Shown here: in pieces, positions 34,550 through 43,428 of the stretch | Position numbering within the stretch: position 1 is the stretch's first letter | Layout of the letters: each line of letters starts with the position of its first letter | Source of the DNA: Agromyces seonyuensis | GTDB taxonomy: Bacteria > Actinomycetota > Actinomycetes > Actinomycetales > Microbacteriaceae | Assembly (NCBI RefSeq): GCF_009789225.1 | Contig: NZ_WSTA01000013.1 | Coordinates: forward strand, 1-56,946 | Direction: 5' to 3' | Length of the DNA stretch: 56,946 bases | Program-made: the position numbers and the translations under genes | The notes under the pieces: generated by a model | The model's input: only the letters and a program-made list of their open reading frames with translations | What the model was told of the DNA's origin: nothing | Databases searched by the model: none

Positions 34550-37492
34550 ATGCACCCCACCCCCGAGTCGCCTTGGACGCAGCGCGCGACGGAACCCCCG
34601 GTGTCTCTGAGCGGCGCGAGCACGCCGACCGTGCGGGCGCTGCCGCCGCGCCCCTCGAACTCGACGAGCTCGACGCCGGGCGAGCGCCGACCCGGTCTGA
34701 TCGGCCGTCGGCGCGAGCGGGACCGACTCGATCGGGTGGTCGCGAGCGTCCGAGGCGGTGAGAGCCGTGCCCTCGTGGTGCGCGCTGCAGCGGGACTCGG
34801 CAAGACGATGCTGCTCGATCAGCTCGCGGAACGGGCATCCGGCTGCCGCGTGCTGCGGGTCGTCGGCGTCGAATCCGAGATGGAGCTCGCCCTCGCGGGC
34901 CTGCAGCAGCTCTGCGGCCCGATCATCGACGGCATCGACGCGCTGCCCGAGCCGCAGTCGCTCGCCCTCGGCGTCGCCCTGGGCCTGCGCGCCGGGCCGG
35001 CCGCGGATCGCTTCGTGCTGGGCCTGGCCGTGCTCGGGCTGCTGAGCAACGCGGCTGAGGCCCAGCCGCTGATCTGCCTGATCGACGACGCCCAGTGGCT
35101 CGACCAGGCGTCCTCCCAAGTGCTGGCGTTCGTCGCGCGCCGCCTCCACGCCGAGTCCGTCGCGGTCGTCTTCGCCATGCGCGAGCCGGTCGACGAGCGT
35201 TTCGCCGCGATCGAGGAACTCGTCGTCCGGCCCCTCGACGACGTCGACGCGCGGACCCTGCTGGATGCCTCGGCGCGGGGGCCGCTCGACCGCGCGGTGC
35301 GGGAACGGATCGTCGCCGAAGCTCGCGGGAACCCGTTGGCGCTCGTCGAACTGCACCGGGGCGCCGGGGAGTTCGAGCCGTCGGCGTCGGGCCGGGCCGG
35401 GATCGGCACGCAGCTCGAGGAGGCCTTCCTCGGCCGCATCCGGCGGCTGCCGGCCGCCACCCGCCGCATCCTGCTCCTCGCCGCACTCGAACCGGTCGGC
35501 GACCCCGGGCTCGTGCTCGAGGCGGCCTCCTCGTTCGACCTCGATGCCGCCGCGCTCGCCCCGGCGATCGAGGACGACCTGATCGAGTTCGCCGGTCTGC
35601 TGCGGTTCCGCCACCCGCTCGTGCGGTCCACGGTCGTCGCCGCGGAGTCCGCCTCGGATCGCCGGGCGGCGCATCGCGCGCTCGCGGATGCCACCGATCC
35701 CGAATCGGACCCCGACCGGCGGGCGTGGCACCTCGCGGAGAGCACCCTCGGGTACGACGAGGAGGTGGCGGCCGAACTCGTCCGCTCGGCGGACCGCGCC
35801 CGGGTGCGGGGCGGCATGCTCGCGGCCGCGAGCTTCCACGCCCGCGGTGCCGAGCTGACGCCGGATCGTCGGATGCGCTCGCGCCGAACGCTCATGGCGG
35901 CGGAGGACACGCTCCGGTCCGGGGCGGTGCAGGACGCGCTGCGGCTGATCGAGGGAGTGGAGCCGGAGCTGCTCGACGACCATCAGCGCGCGCGTGCCGA
36001 CCTGGTCCGCGGGCACAGTCGGTTCTACGTCTCCCCCGGCCGGGACGGCGCCCGCGTGCTGCTCGAGGCCGCCCGACGTCTCGAGCCCTTCGATGGCGAC
36101 GCCGCCGTGGCGACGTATGCGAACGCGGTCATCGCGGCGGTCCTCGCCGGTTCGCTCGCGGGCGAAGTCGGCATCCGGGAGACTGCCGCCGCGATCATCG
36201 CCGCCTCCCCGGCGCGGCCGATGAGCGTCGGTTCGGCGGCGGCGTTCGACGCGCTGCACGGGATCGCGACGGTCGTCCTCCACGGGTACGGAGCAGCCGC
36301 ACCCTCCCTGCGGGCGGCGCTGGCGACCCTGCGCTCCCTCGTCGATGTCGCCCCGACCGCACCGGAGCGCACGAGCGACGTCCGCGGGTACGGCGCCGAT
36401 CTCAGCGAGGACGTCTGGGAGATGCGCTGGCAGCCCCTCATCTGCCTGCTCGCCCGCATCCTGCTCGACGACGACGCGTATGTCGATGCGTCGCGGCGGT
36501 TCGTCGATTCCTCCCGCCGCAACGGTGCGCTCTCGACGCTCGCCATGGCGATGTCGGAGCACTACCCCGCCTTGCTCATGAGCGGTCGGATCGCCGAGGC
36601 CGAGGAGCTCTACGACGCGGTCCGCGAGATCATGGCGGCCAGCGACGTGCCGGAGGGACCGGACCGGGCCGGATGGTTCGCCGCGTACCGCGGCGACGAT
36701 GCGGCCAAACAGGAGTCGGCCGCCGCGGTCGCGCATCGCGTCGCGGAGCGCGGCGAAGCCCAGTGGCGGCTCTCGGACCGCATGCAGGACGGCATCCTGC
36801 ACAACTCGCAGGCGCGCTATGCCGAGGCGTTGGCAGCGACGGCGTCGGCCGACGGGCATCCGTTCGATCTCGGGTTGGCCGGTTGGGTGCTGCCGGAGCA
36901 GGTCGAGGCGGCCGCACGGTCGGGCGAACCCGACTCGGGGCGAGCGGCGCTGCGCCGCCTCCAGGAGATCGCCGAGGCGACCGGTACCGACTGGGCGGTC
37001 GGTCTTGCGGCGCGGTCGGCGGCGCTGCTGGCCGATGACGCGGACGCCGAGGCCCTCTACCTGGCCGCGATCGACGCCCTCGCACGCACCCGCATCGGCA
37101 CCGCACAAGCCCGCGCCCACCTGCTCTACGGCGAATGGCTGCGCCGGCAGAACCGTCGCGTCGAAGCCCGCGAGAGCCTCCGCCTGGCCCACGAACGATT
37201 CGTCGCCGACGGCGCCCACGCCTTCGCCGAACGCGCCGCCCGCGAACTGTCCGCCACCGGCGAGATCGTGCACCGCTCCGCCGTCGGCCCCGTCGACGAA
37301 CTCACCGCCCAGGAACGCCAGATCGCCCGCCTGGCCGCCGGCGGCGCCACCAACCCCGAGATCGGCGCCCAACTCTTCCTCAGCCCCCGCACCGTCGAAT
37401 GGCACCTGCGCAAAGTGTTCGGCAAACTCGCCGTCACCTCCCGCCGCCAACTCGCCGCAGCCCTGCGCGACCCCGCCGCCGCAACCGGCTGA
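34550..37492 (+). CDS. LAL-type LuxR-family ATPase regulator (copy 2)
   Basis: A 980-residue paralogue of the preceding gene with the same layout: Walker A RAAAGLGKT at 78-86, LICLIDDAQWLDQAS, a TPR-like middle and the LuxR HTH at the end. The N-terminal 45 residues (Pro/Ser/Thr-rich) are longer than in copy 1. The ATPase part is strongly similar (many identical blocks) and the middle less so, but residues ~816-980 are identical, codon for codon. GGAAGGGA lies 9 bases before the ATG. Oxalate decarboxylase follows 141 bases downstream on the same strand. Confidence 0.9.
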   Translation: MHPTPESPWTQRATEPPVSLSGASTPTVRALPPRPSNSTSSTPGERRPGLIGRRRERDRLDRVVASVRGGESRALVVRAAAGLGKTMLLDQLAERASGCRVLRVVGVESEMELALAGLQQLCGPIIDGIDALPEPQSLALGVALGLRAGPAADRFVLGLAVLGLLSNAAEAQPLICLIDDAQWLDQASSQVLAFVARRLHAESVAVVFAMREPVDERFAAIEELVVRPLDDVDARTLLDASARGPLDRAVRERIVAEARGNPLALVELHRGAGEFEPSASGRAGIGTQLEEAFLGRIRRLPAATRRILLLAALEPVGDPGLVLEAASSFDLDAAALAPAIEDDLIEFAGLLRFRHPLVRSTVVAAESASDRRAAHRALADATDPESDPDRRAWHLAESTLGYDEEVAAELVRSADRARVRGGMLAAASFHARGAELTPDRRMRSRRTLMAAEDTLRSGAVQDALRLIEGVEPELLDDHQRARADLVRGHSRFYVSPGRDGARVLLEAARRLEPFDGDAAVATYANAVIAAVLAGSLAGEVGIRETAAAIIAASPARPMSVGSAAAFDALHGIATVVLHGYGAAAPSLRAALATLRSLVDVAPTAPERTSDVRGYGADLSEDVWEMRWQPLICLLARILLDDDAYVDASRRFVDSSRRNGALSTLAMAMSEHYPALLMSGRIAEAEELYDAVREIMAASDVPEGPDRAGWFAAYRGDDAAKQESAAAVAHRVAERGEAQWRLSDRMQDGILHNSQARYAEALAATASADGHPFDLGLAGWVLPEQVEAAARSGEPDSGRAALRRLQEIAEATGTDWAVGLAARSAALLADDADAEALYLAAIDALARTRIGTAQARAHLLYGEWLRRQNRRVEARESLRLAHERFVADGAHAFAERAARELSATGEIVHRSAVGPVDELTAQERQIARLAAGGATNPEIGAQLFLSPRTVEWHLRKVFGKLAVTSRRQLAAALRDPAAATG

Positions 37493-37519
37493 ACACCCCC
37501 CCGGGGAGCGACCAGGGAG
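36994..37519 (+). repeat. 526-bp direct repeat, copy 2 (3' end of second LuxR gene)
   Basis: Matches 33910-34433. It includes the whole helix-turn-helix, the stop codon and about 25 bases beyond. Because silent sites are also identical, selection on the protein alone cannot explain it. Confidence 0.92.
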
Positions 37520-37633
37520 TGCCAGTCGACTGGTCGCGTCGTCCGGCCCTTCCCCATCGCCCCCGCGCCGCGTTGACTGTCAGGCATCGAACGGTTCTCG
37601 ATCGAGGCCGACCACGGAGAGAGGACACCGACG

Positions 37634-38836
37634 ATGACCGATGCGCCCCATCACGAGACGCCCACGTTCGGCAACCCCGACCTGCCGCCGGAAGGCGAGG
37701 TGAACACGGCTGGAGATCCGCAGAGCCTGAGGATGCCGGGTCCGCAGAATCCGGTGATCGAGTCCCAGTTCCCGAACCAGATCGACGCCCCGGCCACGGA
37801 CGTCGGCACGCAGGCGTTCTTCTGGTCCTCGTTCAACATCTCCCCGAGGCGGGTGCAGCGCGGCGGCTGGGCCCGAGAGCTCACTCAGCACGACTTCGCG
37901 ATCTCCGACGAGATCGCCGGCGTGAACATGTACCTGGAGGCCGGCGGCATCCGCGAACTCCACTGGCATCAGACCGCCGAGTGGGCCATCATGACCCGCG
38001 GTCGGTGCCGGGTCACCACCCTGGGGCGCACCGGTCTGCCGAGCGTGGAGGACGTCGAAGAGGGCGACCTGTGGTTCTTCCCCGCCGGCACCCCGCACTC
38101 GCTGCAGGGCCTCGGCCCCGACGGAGCCGAGTTCGTGCTCGCCTTCGACGACGGCGACCAGTCCGAATCCAACACCCTCCTGCTCTCGGAGTGGTTCGCC
38201 CACACTCCGCCGGACGTGCTCGCGAAGAACTTCGGCGTCGCCCAGGAAGCCTTCCAGGACATCCCCTTGCACGGCCTCTGGATCTTCCCCGGCGACGAGC
38301 CCGGCCCGCTCGAGGACGATCAGGCCGCCGCCGGCGTCGAGTGGGGCTCCGAAGCCGTGATCTTCCGGATGTCCCGGACGGCTCCTCGCTTCGAGAACAG
38401 CGGCGGCAGCATCCGCATCGCCGATTCCTCGAACTTCGCCTCCACCACGGTGGCCGCCGCGCTCACGGTCGTCAATCCCGGCTCGATGCGCGAACTGCAC
38501 TGGCATCCCAACGCCGACGAGTGGCAGTACTACCTGCAGGGGCAGGGGCGGATGACCGTGTTCAACACGGGTCCGCACGCGAACACCACCGACTTCCGGG
38601 CCGGCGACGTCGGTGTGGTGCGGCGCAATCTCGGGCACTACGTCGAGAACACCGGTGACGAACCGCTCGTCTACCTCGAGACGTTCCGGTCGAGCCGCTA
38701 CGAGGAGGTCTCGCTCGCGAATTGGCTCGCCCACGTCCCGCCGGCGCTCGCCGCCGCGCATCTGAACATTCCGCCGGAGGTGCTCGCGACGTTCCCGCGG
38801 ACGACTCAGGGGATCACGCCGCTGCGCGGTCAGTGA
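37634..38836 (+). CDS. oxdC: Oxalate decarboxylase-like bicupin
   Basis: A 400-residue two-cupin protein. Mn-binding residues are intact in both cupins: H110, H112, E116, H155 and H289, H291, E296, H335 (ELHWHQTAEW; ELHWHPNADEWQYY; GHYVEN). The lid loop reads S177-E178-S179-N180, close to SENS of Bacillus OxdC, whose Glu is the proton donor that separates decarboxylase from oxidase, so decarboxylation of oxalate to formate and CO2 is likely. This consumes a proton and can raise pH. GGAGAGAGG lies upstream of the ATG. It sits between LAL regulators. Confidence 0.9.
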   Translation: MTDAPHHETPTFGNPDLPPEGEVNTAGDPQSLRMPGPQNPVIESQFPNQIDAPATDVGTQAFFWSSFNISPRRVQRGGWARELTQHDFAISDEIAGVNMYLEAGGIRELHWHQTAEWAIMTRGRCRVTTLGRTGLPSVEDVEEGDLWFFPAGTPHSLQGLGPDGAEFVLAFDDGDQSESNTLLLSEWFAHTPPDVLAKNFGVAQEAFQDIPLHGLWIFPGDEPGPLEDDQAAAGVEWGSEAVIFRMSRTAPRFENSGGSIRIADSSNFASTTVAAALTVVNPGSMRELHWHPNADEWQYYLQGQGRMTVFNTGPHANTTDFRAGDVGVVRRNLGHYVENTGDEPLVYLETFRSSRYEEVSLANWLAHVPPALAAAHLNIPPEVLATFPRTTQGITPLRGQ

Positions 38837-39017
38837 CGCCGGAGGTCCGATTCGGAGGGCTGCTCCCGATATCGGACGAAAAGCGGCGGGAAACCGACAT
38901 TTGTTGCTGATCATGTCCCGCTGTGCGTGGTCGGCGGCGTGCCCGGTGATCCAATACAGGCATGCGTTTTCCGAGGTTCCCCCGAACGGAAACCGCCCTC
39001 GCAGCCGAGCTCCGCCC

Positions 39018-41786
39018 GTGAGCGCCGTTCGGGTCTCAGGGCCGGGTCGAGCCACGCTCTTCGGACGAGCCGCCGAAGTCGCCCGCCTCGACGAGTTCGT
39101 CGACCGAGTGGTGCGCGGCGGCGGCGGCACGATGGTGGTGCGCGGGCCGGCCGGCGTCGGCAAGTCGCGGCTCCTCGGCGAGGCGGCGGATGCCGCGCGC
39201 TCCCGCGACTCCTCGGTGATCTCGGCCTCGGGAGTCGAGTTCGAAGCCGAGATCGGCTTCGCGGTGCTGCAGATCATCGTCGCCCCGCACCTCGAGCACC
39301 GGTCCGAGCTGCCGGCCGGCCATGCCGAAGCGCTCGGCGTCGCCCTCGGACTGCACGACGGCCCGACCCCTCGACCGCTCGTGCTCGGTTCGGCCGTCCA
39401 CTCGCTGCTCACGCTCGCCGCCGCGCGGCGCCCGATCCTCATCGTCGTCGACGACCTGCCCTGGGTCGACCCCGCCAGCGCCGGCATCCTCGCGTTCCTG
39501 TCGCGGCGGTTGGACGGGACGCGCATCGGCATCCTCATCGCGCACCGCTCCGAAGACGGACCGGGCGTCGAGCTCCCCGACGCCGAGGTGCTCGACGTCG
39601 GGCCACTCGACGAGCATCCTGCCCGGCAATTGCTCGCCGCTCGCCGCCCCGACCTACCCGCGCATCTGCGCGCACGGATCCTCGACGACGCCAGCGGCAA
39701 TCCGCTCGCCCTCGTCGAGCTCTCGCGCGGGGCATCCGACGAACACCGCCGCTGGCCGGCCGTGCTCCCCCGCACCCGCACCCTCCCCCAGCGCCTGCTC
39801 GCCCTCTTCGCCGATCGCATCGACGCGCTGCCCGCGGATGCCCGCCGCGCCCTCCTCACCGCGGCACTCGACGCCCGGACCGGCCTCCGGGAGCTGCGAT
39901 CGATCGGCATCACGGCCGACGACCTCGAGGCCGCGCAGCGCGTGGGCCTCGTCACCATCGACACGGTCCGGATGAGCGTCGTCTTCACGCATCCCCTCAT
40001 GCGCGCCGCCGTGGTCGAGCGCGCGGAGCCCGCCGACCGGCGCGCGGCCCACGGCGACCTCGCGCGGGCGCTCGCCGCATACCCCGACCGCCAGGCCTGG
40101 CATCTCGCGGACGCCGCCACGGGGCCGGATGACCGCATCGCGGACGAACTCGCCGCACTGGCGCATCGGCTGCTCCGACGCGGCGACGCCAGCAGCTCGG
40201 TGCGCGCGCTCATCCGCGCCGCCCACCTCAGCGAGTCCCGGGCCGTCGAGAGCAGTCGCCTCGCCGAGGCCGCCTACCTCGGCGCGCACGTCACCGGCGA
40301 GATCGGCCAGGCCACGCAGCTGCTCACGCGCGCCGAGGAGGCGAGCCCGGAATCGGCGACGTCGCTGCTCGCCGCAACCGCCGGCGCACTCACCGGCATC
40401 AACGCCGACGGCGACGTGGACTCCCTCCACCGCCTGCTGGTCGCCGCGATCGAGCACGGCGACCACGACTGGAGTTCGGGCAACGACCAACTCGTCGAAG
40501 CGATCAGCGCCCTCGTGCTGCTGTGCTGGTGGTCGGGCCGCCCCGAGTTCTGGGAGCCGCTGCACCGCGCACTCGAGCGCTTCGGCGACGACCTGCCCGA
40601 ACTGCTCGACGTGCAGAGCAAGGCGTTTCCCGACACCGTCCGCACGGGCGCCGCCGTGCGGGACCGGCTCGCCGCACTGATCGACACCCAGCAGTCGGTC
40701 TACGAGCCGCAGAAGATGATCCGGTTGCAGACCTCGGCGGTCTACCTCGACCTGCTCGGCGGCTGCCGAGCTGCCGCCTGGCGCATCGTCGAGGACGGGC
40801 GTGCCGGGGGCGCGGTCCGTTCGAGCATCGGCGGCTACATGCACCTCTGCCTCGACGACTTCGTGACCGGGCGCTGGGAGGAGGCGCGAGCCCTCGCCGA
40901 CGAAGGACTCGCCGTCAGCCGGGACCGCGGCTACGACTACATCGCCTGGTACTTCGTGTTCAACCAGGCGCTCATCGAGTCGGTCCGGGGCGAACCGGCC
41001 GAGGCCTTCCGGCTCGCCGACGAGGTCACCGCGATCACCGCGGCGCGGAACGCACTCGGCGGCGAACGGTTCGGGCATCAGGCCCGCACCCTCGCGGCGA
41101 TCGCGCAGGGCGACTGGGAGGCCGCGTTCCGGCACGCCTCCGCGCTCAGCCCCGCCGGCGAGTTCCGCGCCTACACGCCGCATGCGATGTGGGTGGCCTT
41201 CGACCTCGTCGAAGCCGCGCTCCGCACGGGGCGCCGGGCCGAGGCCGAGGCGCATGTTCGGGCCATGGACGACGTCGGACTCGAGCACGTGTCGCCGCGC
41301 ATGGCGCTCATCGCACACGGCGCCCGCTCGCTCGTCGCCGAGCCCGAGGAGGCGGCCGCGGCGTTCGAGCGGGCCGTCTCGGTGCCGAGCGCGGAGCGGT
41401 GGATCTTCGACCTCGCCAAAGTGCGCCTCGCGTACGGCGACCGACTTCGCCGCGGCGGCGAGAGCCGAGCCGCCAGGCCCCAGCTCCACCTCGCGCACGA
41501 CGCCTTCGAACGACTGGGCGCACGTGCCTGGACGGAGCGCGCGAACGAGTCGCTCCGGGCCGCGTACGACCCGGAGGTGCGCGGGACCGCGACCGGCGAG
41601 GCGCTGACCGCCCAGGAGCGCGCGGTGGTCGAACTCGCGGCCCAGGGCCTCAGCAACCACGACATCTCGGTGCGCCTCTTCCTCTCGCCCCGTACGGTCG
41701 GCGGCCACCTCTACCGCGCGTTCCCGAAGCTCGGTGTGACGAGCCGGGCCGGCCTGCGAGACGTGCTGGACCGGCTCGACCAGTGA
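39018..41786 (+). CDS. LAL-type LuxR-family ATPase regulator (third)
   Basis: A 922-residue regulator with Walker A GPAGVGKS (43-50), a Walker B-like LIVVDDLPWVDPASAG, a helical middle and a C-terminal LuxR HTH (LTAQERAVVELAAQGLSNHDISVRLFLSPRTVGGHLYRAFPKLG). It shares the architecture of the two upstream genes but is only distantly similar, and its recognition helix (SPRTVGGHLYRAF) differs from theirs (SPRTVEWHLRKVF), so it should read other sites. GTG 39018 gives the usual N-terminus; no good ribosome site is seen, so the start is uncertain. Confidence 0.87.
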   Translation: MSAVRVSGPGRATLFGRAAEVARLDEFVDRVVRGGGGTMVVRGPAGVGKSRLLGEAADAARSRDSSVISASGVEFEAEIGFAVLQIIVAPHLEHRSELPAGHAEALGVALGLHDGPTPRPLVLGSAVHSLLTLAAARRPILIVVDDLPWVDPASAGILAFLSRRLDGTRIGILIAHRSEDGPGVELPDAEVLDVGPLDEHPARQLLAARRPDLPAHLRARILDDASGNPLALVELSRGASDEHRRWPAVLPRTRTLPQRLLALFADRIDALPADARRALLTAALDARTGLRELRSIGITADDLEAAQRVGLVTIDTVRMSVVFTHPLMRAAVVERAEPADRRAAHGDLARALAAYPDRQAWHLADAATGPDDRIADELAALAHRLLRRGDASSSVRALIRAAHLSESRAVESSRLAEAAYLGAHVTGEIGQATQLLTRAEEASPESATSLLAATAGALTGINADGDVDSLHRLLVAAIEHGDHDWSSGNDQLVEAISALVLLCWWSGRPEFWEPLHRALERFGDDLPELLDVQSKAFPDTVRTGAAVRDRLAALIDTQQSVYEPQKMIRLQTSAVYLDLLGGCRAAAWRIVEDGRAGGAVRSSIGGYMHLCLDDFVTGRWEEARALADEGLAVSRDRGYDYIAWYFVFNQALIESVRGEPAEAFRLADEVTAITAARNALGGERFGHQARTLAAIAQGDWEAAFRHASALSPAGEFRAYTPHAMWVAFDLVEAALRTGRRAEAEAHVRAMDDVGLEHVSPRMALIAHGARSLVAEPEEAAAAFERAVSVPSAERWIFDLAKVRLAYGDRLRRGGESRAARPQLHLAHDAFERLGARAWTERANESLRAAYDPEVRGTATGEALTAQERAVVELAAQGLSNHDISVRLFLSPRTVGGHLYRAFPKLGVTSRAGLRDVLDRLDQ

Positions 41787-41802
41787 CCCCGTGACACGCC
41801 CG

Positions 41803-41831
41803 GGGGCCCGGCGAGGTCGCCCCGGGGCCCC
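41803..41831. terminator. GC hairpin after third LuxR gene
   Basis: GGGGCCC (41803-41809) pairs with GGGCCCC (41825-41831), about 20 bases past the stop. Confidence 0.4.
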
Positions 41832-41935
41832 GGCGGATGGTCCCGGGGTTCCGGCCGGCCGACGGATCGAGTCATCCGACCGAGGCGGCGGCCGGCGGGC
41901 CTGCGGTGTACTTGCCGTACCGAACGGAGGAACCC

Positions 41936-42169
41936 ATGAACTCGATTGCAGCCTCGCCCCGCCGCTCCTGCGGCGCCGGCGCCGCGTCGACGTCGGGTCC
42001 CGCCGTGTTCGGACTCCGCCGCTCGGTCCTTCGGGACCGCGGGGCCGTTCGGGGGAACGGCTCCGCGTCGAGGTGCGCGGTGGCCGGCGGTGCGCGTCGC
42101 AGTTCGGGTGCTCGACGTCGCGCCGACCGGCCGTGCGCGGGAGGAAGCCCGGGCCGATCGGCCCGCTGA
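41936..42169 (+). CDS. Possible small Arg/Ser/Gly-rich protein, doubtful
   Basis: A 77-codon frame starts MNSIAASPRRSCGAGA and is rich in Arg, Ser, Gly and Ala without recognisable fold. Its amino-acid make-up is what random GC-rich DNA gives. In its favour, a strong GGAGGA lies 5 bases before the ATG, it fills a space with no other gene, and a perfect 17-bp hairpin follows 9 bases after its stop. It may be a real small protein, a decayed gene, or mark a short regulatory RNA ending at the hairpin. Confidence 0.3.
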   Translation: MNSIAASPRRSCGAGAASTSGPAVFGLRRSVLRDRGAVRGNGSASRCAVAGGARRSSGARRRADRPCAGGSPGRSAR

Positions 42170-42178
42170 TCCCGCGCC

Positions 42179-42219
42179 GACGAGGCCCTCGCAGTTTCGG
42201 GTACTGCGAGGGCCTCGTC
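42179..42219. terminator. 17-bp perfect hairpin terminator
   Basis: Bases 42179-42195 pair perfectly with 42203-42219 around a TTCGGGT loop. It lies between the small frame at 41936 and the convergent yoaK-like gene. Confidence 0.85.
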
Positions 42220-42309
42220 CCATCCCATGCGCGGTGCGGCGCCGCCCGGAGTGGCGCTCGAGCCCCACGGCGTCGGGGGCGCGCGACGCGGCGACGCCCG
42301 CGGCGATGC

Positions 42310-43062
42310 TCAGGGCGTCGGTGCGCCCTGGCTCGGATCGATGCCGGGGCCGTGCGCGGCGGCGGGGACGGCGATGCCGGCCGCGAGGAGCGCGGCGACG
42401 ACGAGCGGAAGCTCCGCCGCGATCGTGCCGAGGGCGAACCCGGCGGCCGCCCCGCCGGCGAAGGCCAGGATGACGCCGCCGTACACGAGGCCGGGCCGAA
42501 GGTGCTCTTCGCCGTCGTCGTACCGCCGCACGGCCAGCGCGCGGGCGAAGTAGGAGAACGCCGCCTGCAGGACGAAGGTGACGGCGACGTTGCCGTAGAG
42601 CATCCCGCGATCGCGGTGGAAGGCGTTGCCTTGCGCACCGGCCAGGAATCCGAGGCCGCAGGCGATCCAGATCGGCTCGACGGCGTGCAGTGCGGCGAGC
42701 ACCGCGAGTGCCGAGAGCGACACGGCTTCGACGCCGAGGACGACGCGCGAGTAGTTGCGGCCGCGGCGCTCCAGGAGCGCCACGGCGAGCGCGCAGAGGA
42801 ACGCACCGGCGGCGAACGCGACGATCGACATGATCGCCGCGGCGAACTGCGGCCATTGTCCGGCTGCGAGACGGTAGCCCGCGGTGACGATGTTGCCCGA
42901 CTGCACGGTCGCGAACGACTGCACCTGGGTCAGGCTCCACGCGTCCAACAAGCCGGAGAGCACCGCGAGCAGCGCGGCGGTCGTCGGCCGCTCCATGAGG
43001 GGGAATCGGGGCGCGGCGCCCGATGTCCGCGGCCTCGGTCGTTCACTGGTCCGGTTCGTCAT
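42310..43062 (-). CDS. YoaK / DUF1275 membrane protein
   Basis: A 250-residue membrane protein with about six helices. LLAVLSGLLDAWSLTQVQSFATVQSGNIVTAGY is the DUF1275 signature (D-A...F...QTGN), and the later QGNAFHRDRGMLYGNVAVTF is the second half of the internal repeat. Function is unknown; small-molecule transport has been suggested for the family. Its ATG overlaps the stop of the truncated MFS frame upstream (ATGA), so it now depends on translation of that fragment. Confidence 0.85.
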   Translation of the reverse strand: MTNRTSERPRPRTSGAAPRFPLMERPTTAALLAVLSGLLDAWSLTQVQSFATVQSGNIVTAGYRLAAGQWPQFAAAIMSIVAFAAGAFLCALAVALLERRGRNYSRVVLGVEAVSLSALAVLAALHAVEPIWIACGLGFLAGAQGNAFHRDRGMLYGNVAVTFVLQAAFSYFARALAVRRYDDGEEHLRPGLVYGGVILAFAGGAAAGFALGTIAAELPLVVAALLAAGIAVPAAAHGPGIDPSQGAPTP

Positions 43063-43397
43063 CGTGGTATCCCTTCGTCGGTTCGTACGCCTGCGGGCAC
43101 TGTCCGCCCGCCGAGACGGGAGGAGCGCCGTCGGGCACCCGCATCCACGAGGCCCACGGCCACGAGACCGAAGGTGAGGGTGTACCCGGCGACGACGAGC
43201 TGCAGTTCGGTCGGTCCGGCGCCGAGCGCCGTCTCGATCGACGGCAGGGCGACGTTGACCTTCGAGAGGTCGAGGATGGTGAGCGTCGTCACCGCCACCG
43301 CCACCCAGTAGGCCTGCCGGCGCCGGCGCCCGGTCAGCGGCACGTCCGCTCTCGCGGGCGGCCCGCCGGCCGCGGTCCCAGCTCGTTCGGCGCTCAT
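43059..43397 (-). pseudogene. Truncated MFS transporter (N-terminal helices only)
   Basis: The frame from ATG 43397 (GGAGGG 7 bases upstream) encodes a short polar lead and then AYWVAVAVTTLTILDLSKVNVALPSIETALGAGPTELQLVVAGYTLTFGLV, the first two helices of a DHA2/EmrB-type drug transporter. After that the normal sequence (PAGRLGD...) is missing; a 30-residue non-homologous tail follows and the frame stops on the start of yoaK. A full-length member has about 450-500 residues, so roughly three quarters is lost. It can no longer transport but may still serve as a translated leader for yoaK. Confidence 0.75.
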
Positions 43398-43428
43398 CCG
43401 CTGCCCTCCGTTCGCCGAGGCCGGACCG

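Noticed and set aside
31589-37450. A 1953-codon open frame on the minus strand running antisense through both LAL regulators.
   Set aside because: GC-rich plus-strand genes rarely create stops in this antisense frame. The translation is low-complexity Arg/Gly/Asp-rich with no fold, and it repeats because the two sense genes are paralogues.
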